8,907 nt of DNA. Origin: Desulfobacterales bacterium (GTDB lineage Bacteria > Desulfobacterota > Desulfobacteria > Desulfobacterales > C00003060). Location of the stretch: positions 1 through 8,907 of the forward strand of contig JAUWXJ010000092.1 of the NCBI GenBank assembly GCA_030616425.1. The letters are read 5' to 3'. A program made the position numbers and the translations under genes. How positions within the stretch are numbered: position 1 is the first letter of the stretch; the number at the start of each line of letters is the position of its first letter. Below the pieces are notes generated by a model. It ran no database searches, had not been told where the DNA came from, and saw nothing but the letters and a program-made list of their open reading frames with translations. This document shows positions 1 through 5,771 of this stretch, in pieces.

Positions 1-376
1 GGGCAAATAAGATAGCCCCGATCAAGAATCCCCCGGCCACTACCATGTATCGTTTTGTGCCGCCTCCCAGGCGAACCAGTGTAGCAAGGGGTCAGCCGGC
101 AATCAGCATGTAGCCAATTCCCTGAAGTACTCCACCCACTAGACTGTGCAACCCTGGGGCACCTCCCCAGCCGACATCCGCTCAGGTGGGACACGGCTCA
201 TAACCCCAGATATTCACGAGGCCAAAAACTCCAATACTCACCAGTACACCAACCAATTGGTAATACCGGCCCATCATGAAAATGTCGCTGAAAGCCCCTG
301 GGATCGAGTAGTTGCTCCGCCTTACTACGATGGCTAGGGCCATTCCAACCAATAAGACCAGCACATTCCCTGCCAT
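1..376 (-). CDS. YeeE/YedE-family transporter, second half, candidate selenoprotein with two in-frame UGA codons (3' end outside window)
   Basis: Membrane protein of the YeeE/YedE (DUF395, sulf_transp) family, which moves sulfur compounds such as thiosulfate and has a branch linked to selenium metabolism. ATG at 376-374 follows a strong AGGAGG (387-392) that overlaps the end of the upstream partner gene. The frame reads 64 codons, meets UGA (184-182), continues 29 codons, meets UGA (94-92), then stays open to base 2. Read through, it gives about 125 residues with four hydrophobic segments (about 3-20, 39-58, 79-95, 108-125) and family-like patterns: RRSNYSIPGAFSDIF, GWGGAPG, GGVLQGIGYMLIAG-U-PL. 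The second UGA (residue 95) sits where the family has the Cys of its GGCP-type motif; the first (residue 65) completes C62-P-T-U65. Both are followed by SECIS-like hairpins. Family membership is quite sure; selenocysteine is inferred. The alternative is a decaying gene with two nonsense mutations. Confidence 0.8.
61..73 (-). promoter_or_regulatory. SECIS-like hairpin after the second UGA
   Basis: A perfect 5-bp stem CGCCU/AGGCG with loop GGG, extendable by one U-G pair (60/74). The loop begins 23 nt after the UGA, within the range usual for bacterial SECIS elements, and has G in its first positions. The stem is short, so it is weaker evidence than the hairpin at the first UGA. Confidence 0.52.
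92..94 (-). other. In-frame UGA, candidate selenocysteine codon (residue 95)
   Basis: UGA after YMLIAG and before PLATLVRLGGG, exactly 30 codons after the first UGA. Family members commonly carry Cys here (GGCP-type motif at the end of a transmembrane helix). The first half of this transporter carries an ordinary Cys in the equivalent NGCV motif. This is the stronger of the two recoding sites. Confidence 0.74.
154..170 (-). promoter_or_regulatory. SECIS-like hairpin after the first UGA
   Basis: On the minus strand a perfect 6-bp stem CUGGGG/CCCCAG closes a 5-nt loop AGGUG. The loop starts 17 nt after the UGA. Bacterial SECIS elements lie inside the coding region just after the UGA, with a short apical loop carrying G (often GU) near its start, and this fits. 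Inspected by eye only, without energy calculation. Confidence 0.6.
182..184 (-). other. In-frame UGA, candidate selenocysteine codon (residue 65)
   Basis: UGA directly after the codons for EPCPT and before ADVGWGG, in frame with the upstream ATG at 376. It would create a C-x-x-U motif, the selenium version of a CxxC redox pair. The following codons keep a YeeE/YedE-like sequence. Confidence 0.68.
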
Positions 377-382
377 GTATAT

Positions 383-898
383 CTACCCTCCTACGATTTT
401 CAATCCCATCCACATTCCTATAATTATCCCTCCTACTGCCACAAAACTGGCTACGTCTAATCCTGGGACTCCGGCCAGTAAATGTTTAATCACACACCCA
501 TTGGCCAGTAGCACCCCAAAGCCGATCAGCATGCCACCGCCAATATCGTACACGAGGTCTTCCTTTAGAATTTTTTGTTCATTAAAGCGTTTCTGGGTGA
601 GTTGTCGTGACAGGAGAGCATCAACGAAAGAACCGAGGACAATCCCCAGTATCAAAAATCTCAGGATGGGAGGGATGCCAGACAACAGATAGTTGGTTGT
701 CAGAATTGCTTTTTCGCCCCATGAAAGGGTGTTGGCAAGAAACCCCCCTATGGAAATGACCTCGGGTTTTCCAGTAGATGACCAAAAGGGAGATATAAAA
801 TAGAAGAGAAGCCCAAGCAGGCCAACCCCCAAACCACCAATGATCGGTTTAAACCATGGGCTGGATACCCAAGAACTCGTAGATCGGACATTATTCAT
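383..898 (-). CDS. YeeE/YedE-family transporter, first half
   Basis: Inner-membrane protein of 171 aa, one half of a split YeeE/YedE (DUF395) transporter. Hydrophobic segments lie at about 18-36, 76-94, 119-137 and 146-166. The motif GGGMLIGFGVLLANGCVIKHLLAG, centred on about 130, carries the only Cys (C135) and matches the conserved pore Cys region of the family. The ATG at 898 is chosen over an in-frame GTG at 919 because AGAGGG (908-913) lies 9 nt before it, and the GTG would fall inside a hairpin. The stop is 6 nt before the next ATG, so the two halves are co-translated. Many bacteria encode such transporters as two adjacent small genes for sulfur-compound movement. Substrate here is not determinable; thiosulfate, sulfide-type species or selenium compounds are candidates. 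Confidence 0.88.
   Translation of the reverse strand: MNNVRSTSSWVSSPWFKPIIGGLGVGLLGLLFYFISPFWSSTGKPEVISIGGFLANTLSWGEKAILTTNYLLSGIPPILRFLILGIVLGSFVDALLSRQLTQKRFNEQKILKEDLVYDIGGGMLIGFGVLLANGCVIKHLLAGVPGLDVASFVAVGGIIIGMWMGLKIVGG
387..392 (-). promoter_or_regulatory. Shine-Dalgarno site for the second transporter gene
   Basis: AGGAGG lies 10 nt before the ATG at 376 and overlaps the last codons of the upstream gene (its TAG stop is 385-383). A near-perfect site makes 376 the clear start and shows the downstream half is meant to be translated, which argues against a dead gene. Confidence 0.8.
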
Positions 899-916
899 AC
901 CTATTATCCCTCTTGC

Positions 917-944
917 CACCCGGTTGTTCGGGGTGAACAGGGTG
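917..944 (-). promoter_or_regulatory. Stem-loop just before the transporter ribosome-binding site
   Basis: On the minus strand CACCC-UGUUC pairs with GAACA-(ACC)-GGGUG around loop ACCCC: 10 bp with a 3-nt bulge. It ends 3 nt before the AGAGGG ribosome-binding site and lies in the tmk-to-transporter gap. No U-run follows, so it is not a typical terminator. It could regulate translation or protect mRNA; its role is inferred. Confidence 0.45.
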
Positions 945-988
945 TTTCCCCATGGGTTGTCGATTTAGCTTTCAAGCTGCCCAGAGAC

Positions 989-1645
989 CTATTTGAATAT
1001 CTGCCTGTGAAGACTCAATACTACATCTACGATATCTCTATGCACGGCCTCTGCATCTCTGGAGGCGTCAATCACTCGAAAGCGTTCTAGTTCAGCCCGA
1101 GCTAACGCTAAATAACCTTGGCGAACCTTTTCATGAAAGGCAACGTCTTCTTTCTCAAAACGATCTTCAGACAGGTCTGACTGGCTATTGATACGCTGCC
1201 ATGCCCTTTTCAGTCCTAAATCAACTGGGAGATCTAGGACCATGGTGAGATCCGGTTTGAGATTGCCGAGCACAAGGTGATGGATTTGCTCAATCAGTTT
1301 TAGGTCAAAGCCTCTTGCATATCCCTGATACACTGTGGTGGCGTCAAAGAATCGGTCTACCACGACTACCTTGTTGGCGGCCAGAGCGGGTTTGACTACT
1401 TCATGGACATGTTGTGCCCGGTCAGCCTCGTACAGGAGGAGCTCCGTCAAGGGAAGCATAGCGGTATGAGAGGCGTCCAATAGGATTGCGCGGATTTTCT
1501 TTCCGATCTCGGTAGCCCCTGGTTCACGAGTGAAGACGCAGTCATATCCCTTTGCCTGCAGTACAGGGACGAGAAGCTTTATTTGGGTGGTTTTTCCGGA
1601 ACCCTCGATTCCTTCAAACGTGATGAACATGGATAGTGTCCGCAC
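989..1645 (-). CDS. tmk: Thymidylate kinase (dTMP kinase)
   Basis: Phosphorylates dTMP to dTDP with ATP in the cytoplasm, the last step specific to dTTP synthesis. The family signature is complete: P-loop GIEGSGKTTQ near the N-terminus, FTREPGATEIGKKIR, EADRAQHV, the DRF..ATT.YQG substrate-binding motif (VVDRFFDATTVYQGYARG), DLPVDLGLKRA, and a basic lid region before the DRFEKED segment. Length is 218 aa from the GTG at 1645, or 213 from the ATG at 1630. Homologues usually begin MFITFEG, which favours 1630, but AGGA sits 7 nt before the GTG while no good site precedes the ATG, so both remain possible. It follows the YhaM-like gene by 9 nt, in the same transcription unit. Confidence 0.96.
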   Translation of the reverse strand: MRTLSMFITFEGIEGSGKTTQIKLLVPVLQAKGYDCVFTREPGATEIGKKIRAILLDASHTAMLPLTELLLYEADRAQHVHEVVKPALAANKVVVVDRFFDATTVYQGYARGFDLKLIEQIHHLVLGNLKPDLTMVLDLPVDLGLKRAWQRINSQSDLSEDRFEKEDVAFHEKVRQGYLALARAELERFRVIDASRDAEAVHRDIVDVVLSLHRQIFK

Positions 1646-1654
1646 TCCGCATTC

Positions 1655-2629
1655 CTATGCCTTTCCCTTATAAAAGAAACGCTCGAAAACCTTGTGGTAC
1701 GACGTCCATACAGCTTCCGGGTCCTCCGCATCCATGAAAGTGCGTACGGCCGTGACCTTGGCATCCAGCTCGTCCAAGTAGTATAGTATTAAGGCCTCAA
1801 GGGTCTTGGGTGGTTCTGGTGATCCAAAACCCCGTGTTCCGTGATGGCTCACGATCATATGCTTTAAGACAAGGGCCAGATCTTTTGGGAAGTCATCAAT
1901 GGTAGCAATCTTTGCTTCGAGCAACTCAACCCCAATGACAATGTGATTGAGGAGTCGCCCCGCATCCGAATAGTCGATATGGGTATCATAGGAAAGCTCG
2001 TGGATCTTACCTATGTCGTGAAGGATTCCACCGGTGAGTAGGAGATCTTTGTCGATCCCCTTGTAATGGCCAGCTATCGCCTGGATGAGCATGGCAATGG
2101 AAAGGGTGTGCTCTATCAGTCCGCCAAGGTAGGCATGATGCATCTTCTTTCCCGCAGGGGCGGTCTTAAAGCGGTCCACAAAGGCCTTGTCTTCAAAAAA
2201 GGCGGCCAGGAGTCTTGACAGGTGTTTGTTTTCCACCATTTGGCCGATCTGGATCAATCGTTCCAGCATCTGGTCAACATCTCGCTCGGTGGCTGGTAGA
2301 AAATCCCGAGCATCTATCTCTGCCGGATCAAGCCGTTCAAGGTGTTGCACGACAAGTTGTAGCGTCTCCCTGTATTCATTCGCATTTCCCTTAACTCTAA
2401 CAAAGTCTCCGGCCACAAAGGCTTTGCTGATGGCTTCAACGTTGTCCCACACTACTCCCTTTATGTTGCCACTACGATCCACAAGACCTATAGTGAGGTA
2501 TGGATCTCCATCCTTTTTGTGGGCTAGCTGCTTTTCGCGGGCAACAAAGATATCATCTACTGTTTGCCCGGCCTTGATTGTATTGACAAAGGTTTTTTTC
2601 AAATATACTTCCGACCGGCTTGGACACAT
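1655..2629 (-). CDS. YhaM-like 3'-5' exoribonuclease (OB-fold plus HD domain)
   Basis: A 324-aa protein with an N-terminal OB-fold nucleic-acid-binding domain (about 5-100; KKTFVNTIKAGQTVDDIF, then LVDRSGNIKGVVWD) and an HD phosphohydrolase domain. Metal-binding motifs are EHT (H174), ILHDIGK (H204-D205), HMIVSHHG (H262-H263) and YYLDELDA (D286). This matches the YhaM family, manganese-dependent 3'-5' exoribonucleases of RNA turnover that can also degrade ssDNA. Start: ATG at 2629 with GGAGAG 10 nt upstream. A TTG at 2662 would add 11 residues (MQAYSKERASK) not expected in the family, so the ATG is preferred. It lies between surE and tmk in one run, 47 nt after surE. Exact RNA substrates in this organism are unknown. 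Confidence 0.92.
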   Translation of the reverse strand: MCPSRSEVYLKKTFVNTIKAGQTVDDIFVAREKQLAHKKDGDPYLTIGLVDRSGNIKGVVWDNVEAISKAFVAGDFVRVKGNANEYRETLQLVVQHLERLDPAEIDARDFLPATERDVDQMLERLIQIGQMVENKHLSRLLAAFFEDKAFVDRFKTAPAGKKMHHAYLGGLIEHTLSIAMLIQAIAGHYKGIDKDLLLTGGILHDIGKIHELSYDTHIDYSDAGRLLNHIVIGVELLEAKIATIDDFPKDLALVLKHMIVSHHGTRGFGSPEPPKTLEALILYYLDELDAKVTAVRTFMDAEDPEAVWTSYHKVFERFFYKGKA

Positions 2630-2676
2630 CTTAGAGGCTCTCTCCTTTGAATAAGCCTGCAAGCAACCTCATACTG

Positions 2677-3447
2677 TCAGGTTGTAATCTTAGTTAAGCT
2701 AATATCCCAGCTTTTGAGATCTTCTATGGCTTGATGGTCTGTCATATCGCATTGGACGGGCGTGATGGAAATGTAGTTTCTGGAAAGGACTAGTCCGTCT
2801 GTATCTTTATCCTGATCAAAAATCCGGGTTTCAACCCCTTGCCAGTAATAGGTTTGCTTTCTCGGATCGGTCCTTCTGTGAAAGGCTTCTTTCATACGGG
2901 ACATTCCTTGTCTGGTTATACGAATCCCCTCAATTTCATCTAAAGGGCAGGCTGGAACATTCACGTTCAGGAACGTACCTGAGGGAAGACCGTTCTCCGT
3001 GATCCTGTCAATCAATATGCTGGTAAAATTTGCAGCCACGCCATATTCCCTGTCTGGATTCCGATTTTGTGAAACCGCTATGGCAGGGATTCCCAGAATG
3101 GCTGCTTCCTTTGCTGCTGACACGGTTCCAGAGTAGTTAAGATTAACACCTACGTTGGGTCCTGGGTTGATTCCTGCGACCACCACGTCAGGCCGAGCCT
3201 CCAGGATTTCAAGAACTGCAAATTTAACGCAGTCGGCTGGGGTTCCGCTGACTGCGTAACCCGAGCCACCGTTTGTCTGAATCCTGTTGACTCTCAATGG
3301 ATGCAAGAGTGTAATACTGTGCCCCACGGCACTTCGTTCCATGTCAGGGGCAACCACTGTGGTTTTGTGTTCGCCAGACAATGCCTTTTCTAATGCCCAA
3401 AGGCCTTCAGCGTAGATGCCATCGTCATTGGTAAGGAGTATGTTCAT
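2677..3447 (-). CDS. surE: 5'/3'-nucleotidase SurE
   Basis: A metal-dependent phosphatase of nucleoside 5'- and 3'-monophosphates, also acting on short polyphosphate in some members; cytoplasmic. The 256-aa length is normal. Visible family motifs: N-terminal MNILLTNDDG with metal ligands D8 and D9, APDMERSAVGHSIT (S39 ligand), AGINPGPNVGVNLNYSGTVSAAKEA (N94 ligand and the glycine-rich loop), and a C-terminal YISITPVQCDMTD. Start ATG 3447 gives the exact family N-terminus; the ribosome-binding site is weak (GGGA 6 nt upstream). It is the first gene of the leftward run surE, yhaM-like, tmk, transporter, and its promoter should lie in the divergent region facing kdsD. Confidence 0.97.
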   Translation of the reverse strand: MNILLTNDDGIYAEGLWALEKALSGEHKTTVVAPDMERSAVGHSITLLHPLRVNRIQTNGGSGYAVSGTPADCVKFAVLEILEARPDVVVAGINPGPNVGVNLNYSGTVSAAKEAAILGIPAIAVSQNRNPDREYGVAANFTSILIDRITENGLPSGTFLNVNVPACPLDEIEGIRITRQGMSRMKEAFHRRTDPRKQTYYWQGVETRIFDQDKDTDGLVLSRNYISITPVQCDMTDHQAIEDLKSWDISLTKITT

Positions 3448-3512
3448 GGCAATTCCCAGAGGTTAGATAGGTGATTATTGGTATATGAAAGGTCTATAAA
3501 TTTGGCATTTGG

Positions 3513-3568
3513 TCTGCCTGAGGGCAGAACCCTATATCCGCATCCTCGACTTTTGCAACGTTAGGGTT
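3513..3568. repeat. Structured intergenic element with two nested stems
   Basis: TCTGCC-TGAG-GGCAGA forms a perfect 6-bp hairpin (3513-3528). It abuts AACCCTA, which can pair with TAGGGTT (3562-3568) at the end of the 19-nt repeat. It may be a REP-like repeat or part of an untranslated RNA. Strand and function are unknown. Confidence 0.4.
3550..3568 (+). repeat. 19-nt dispersed repeat, copy 1
   Basis: CTTTTGCAACGTTAGGGTT is identical at 8663-8681. Both copies are intergenic, read in the same orientation and lie upstream of a rightward gene (about 210 nt before kdsD, 114 nt before the second phosphofructokinase). Flanking bases differ, so the 19 nt is the shared unit. Confidence 0.7.
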
Positions 3569-3718
3569 GTTTCTGAGACGAAATGAGTTTTGAACGCTAA
3601 TCTAATTGATATTGTATGATATTGCAAGCTTAAAGGGATGGTGAAAAGTCCCCTAGAATCCAACTCGCAAATAAGTGTTGATCTCAGATCTTTTCCTGAA
3701 TATAGAAAGGAAATCATT

Positions 3719-3775
3719 ATGATAGTCATGGCTCACACAAGCCGGGCCAAAGAGAACAGAAAGGGAATAGCCTAA
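3719..3775 (+). CDS. Possible 18-codon leader ORF upstream of kdsD
   Basis: ATG at 3719 is preceded by AAAGGA with 7-nt spacing, a better ribosome-binding site than that of kdsD. It encodes MIVMAHTSRAKENRKGIA and stops at TAA 3773-3775, only 2 nt before the kdsD ATG, a spacing suited to translational coupling. No family is recognised. At this size chance is a serious alternative. Confidence 0.3.
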   Translation: MIVMAHTSRAKENRKGIA

Positions 3776-3777
3776 CC

Positions 3778-4752
3778 ATGATATTAAAACAAGCCAAAGA
3801 GGTTCTTCAGATCGAGGCTGAGGGAATTTTGGGTGTCGTGGATCGCCTCGACAACAACTTTGTCAAGATGGTTGATCTCATTTACGCCTGCAAGGGACGG
3901 GTCATTGTGACGGGTATCGGAAAATCCGGGATTGTGGGGCGGAAGATCGTGGCAACCCTGAATAGTACCGGAACTCCCTCGCTTTTTCTTCATCCTGTTG
4001 AGGCAATGCACGGTGACTTAGGGATGGTCAGTGCAGACGACGTCGTGATTGCACTATCGGCCAGCGGGGAGACGGATGAACTGAACGTGCTAATACCCAG
4101 TATCAAGAGAATCGGATGCTTATTAATTGCGTTTACTGGACACATAGATTCTACCCTGGGCAGGCAGAGCGATATTGCAATCGACGTAGGTGTTGAGCGG
4201 GAGGCCTGCCCTCTGGGGCTTGCACCAACGGCAAGCACCACGGCTCTTTTGGCCGTGGGAGATGCACTGGCTGTTACGCTCATTGGTAAGCGCAAGTTTA
4301 AATCGAGTGACTTCAGGAAATTTCATCCAGGTGGAAGCTTGGGGCAGCGTCTTTCGATCAAGGTTCAGGAGATCATGCTCACAGGTAAGAAGGTCCCTGT
4401 AGTTTCCAAAGGGGAGACCATGCGCCACGCGATTCAAGAGATCGATCGCATGCAACTCGGGGCTGCACTGGTTGTCGAAAAAAACAACATCCTTGTCGGG
4501 ATTATAACCGATGGGGACATACGACGATGCCTCGTGAGACAGGAGCGCATCTATGATCGACCCGTGGAAGAGGTGATGACGAACAACCCCAAGACCCTCG
4601 GCCCTGAGGGTCTAGCTTCGCAGGCCCTGGGTATTATGGAGAAGCACGAGATTACAGTCTTACCCATAGTGAACCCGGTCCGTAAGGTCCGTGGTATATT
4701 GCACCTTCATGATATTCTGGGAAAGGGTGCCTTCAGATTCAATGGCGTCTGA
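3778..4752 (+). CDS. kdsD: Arabinose-5-phosphate isomerase (KdsD/KpsF/GutQ family)
   Basis: Converts D-ribulose 5-phosphate to D-arabinose 5-phosphate, the first committed precursor of KDO for lipopolysaccharide, implying a Gram-negative outer membrane. The 324-aa length is typical. An SIS sugar-isomerase domain covers about 30-170, with VTGIGKSGIVGRKI, STGTPSLFLHPVEAMHGDLGM, the phosphate-binding SASGETDE and the HPGGSLGQRL stretch. Two CBS domains follow (about 205-262 and 270-324; GAALVV..., ITDGDIRR, VLPIV). An AAAGGGA about 11 nt upstream serves the ATG. The last codons overlap the next gene by 11 nt, so the two are translationally coupled. Other KDO genes (kdsA, kdsB, kdsC) are not in the window. 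Confidence 0.95.
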   Translation: MILKQAKEVLQIEAEGILGVVDRLDNNFVKMVDLIYACKGRVIVTGIGKSGIVGRKIVATLNSTGTPSLFLHPVEAMHGDLGMVSADDVVIALSASGETDELNVLIPSIKRIGCLLIAFTGHIDSTLGRQSDIAIDVGVEREACPLGLAPTASTTALLAVGDALAVTLIGKRKFKSSDFRKFHPGGSLGQRLSIKVQEIMLTGKKVPVVSKGETMRHAIQEIDRMQLGAALVVEKNNILVGIITDGDIRRCLVRQERIYDRPVEEVMTNNPKTLGPEGLASQALGIMEKHEITVLPIVNPVRKVRGILHLHDILGKGAFRFNGV

Positions 4753-5701
4753 TAAGAACAAACTCCCAAAGGGATTGATTTGTCCCTTGGTTACCCCGTT
4801 GAAGAGAGGAGACGCGCTGGATGTAGCCGTCCTTGCCCGGCTGATCGATCACGTGGCTCCAGTGGCCGATGCCTTGCTCCTTGGTGACGTTTTCTGGGGT
4901 GAGGGCTTATACCTGAGCACTGACACAAGGATAGAACTGGCGAGCGCTGTACTGGAGATTGTTCAGGGGAAAAGGCCGGTGTTTATTACTATTACATCAG
5001 ATACGTCAAAGGTTACCCTTGAGCTGCTAGCCAGGATTGAGTCCTTTGTTGATCAATCAGATTATTCAGGAAGTCTCTTCTGGGTGGACTATCCTATCTA
5101 TTACCGTAGCAACCGGGGGCTTCCCCAATTCTATGAGGCCGTGGCTCGCGATACAGCAGTTCCCGTTGTACTGGGCAACCATCCCGGGCTAATCCAGAGG
5201 CGCAGCAGGCGTATTAAGCACAAGAACATTAGAACTAGTGTCCTAAAAAAACTCTCGGAAAACGACCACATACAGGGTTTGATCTTCAGCGGTTCGTTAA
5301 AGCGGTCGATAAACTACCATAAGGCGGTTCGTCATCGTCGGGGCTTCGTGTTCTATGACGGGGATGAGGCAGCCTTTATGAGACAGCCAAGCTCAGGTGG
5401 TGTGGTGGCCGGGGGGTCAAACCTCCTTCCGGATGCCTGGCGTGAGATTACGGGGTCTTGTCTGAACCGGTACGATGTTCAACGGCAGTACGCTGACCAT
5501 GTGAGCCAGATATGGGAAGCTGGTGTCATGGTTCAGGAATTTTATGACCTTTACGCAAAAAAAACAGTGGCTGTCCTAAAGCGGATGCTGCATGTTGCAG
5601 GGGTGCTTCCAAATGCCCAAACCGCCTCGGGTACTCCCCGTACGGACCGGGTTCAGAATCGGGCAGTTGAGGCCATTTGCAGAAAATATGATCTGGTATG
5701 A
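4742..5701 (+). CDS. DapA-superfamily (class I aldolase-like) protein lacking the catalytic Tyr and Lys
   Basis: A 319-aa TIM-barrel protein of the dihydrodipicolinate synthase/N-acetylneuraminate lyase superfamily. Evidence: GLICPLVTPLKRGDALD at the N-terminus, LLLGDVFWGEGLYLS in place of the usual GTTGE-type loop, PIYYRSNRGLPQFYEAVA, PVVLGNHPG where the family has a YNVPG-like motif, and GGVVAGGSNLLPD matching the conserved G.xS..aNl.P stretch. By eye alignment the catalytic Tyr becomes G145 and the Schiff-base Lys of the GIKE motif becomes I181 (HIQGLIFSGS), so classical aldolase chemistry looks impossible. The start is the ATG at 4742, overlapping the end of kdsD; an in-frame ATG at 4691 deep in kdsD is unlikely. 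Coupling to kdsD hints at a sugar-acid or envelope role, but the function is unknown. Confidence 0.82.
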   Translation: MASDKNKLPKGLICPLVTPLKRGDALDVAVLARLIDHVAPVADALLLGDVFWGEGLYLSTDTRIELASAVLEIVQGKRPVFITITSDTSKVTLELLARIESFVDQSDYSGSLFWVDYPIYYRSNRGLPQFYEAVARDTAVPVVLGNHPGLIQRRSRRIKHKNIRTSVLKKLSENDHIQGLIFSGSLKRSINYHKAVRHRRGFVFYDGDEAAFMRQPSSGGVVAGGSNLLPDAWREITGSCLNRYDVQRQYADHVSQIWEAGVMVQEFYDLYAKKTVAVLKRMLHVAGVLPNAQTASGTPRTDRVQNRAVEAICRKYDLV

Positions 5702-5771
5702 GGTTAATTAAAAATTATCGATTGTGAATTGATTAGGAAGGCAAATCGTCAATAGTCAAAGGTAACCTGAC

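Larger units (their letters stand above)
3448..3777. other. Divergent intergenic region between surE and kdsD
   Basis: About 330 bp, AT-rich, with no convincing long gene. It must hold the promoters for leftward surE and rightward kdsD. Visible content: a perfect hairpin (3513-3528), an interrupted inverted repeat AACCCTA/TAGGGTT (3528-3534 and 3562-3568), the 19-nt motif shared with 8663, a small GTTTC/GAAAT hairpin (about 3569-3584), a weak TTGAAC/TATGAT promoter candidate with a long 19-nt spacer (3590-3620), and a possible 18-codon ORF at 3719. Confidence 0.6.

Noticed and set aside
1..376. Genome-wide reassignment of UGA to an amino acid as the reason for the two in-frame UGAs
   Set aside because: surE, kdsD, the DapA-like gene and the first phosphofructokinase all end with UGA at family-normal lengths, so UGA is an ordinary stop here.
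182..376. Calling the transporter second half a finished 64-aa protein or a pseudogene
   Set aside because: Family-like sequence continues in frame across both UGAs, no frameshift is seen, and a near-perfect Shine-Dalgarno site precedes it. Decay remains the fallback explanation.
312..692. 126-codon open frame on the plus strand
   Set aside because: It is antisense to both transporter genes, has a low-complexity Pro/Ser/Thr/Ile composition from the complement of hydrophobic codons, and matches no recognisable family.
2187..2654. 155-codon open frame on the plus strand
   Set aside because: It lies entirely opposite the clear YhaM-like gene and is rich in Ser/Arg/Thr, typical of an antisense shadow.
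3590..3620. Promoter TTGAAC/TATGAT for kdsD
   Set aside because: The 19-nt spacer is long and the region is AT-rich, so it is not called as a feature, only noted in the intergenic entry.
3532..3729. 65-codon open frame on the minus strand in the surE-kdsD gap
   Set aside because: It has no family resemblance and crosses the repeat and hairpin element, so it is most likely chance.
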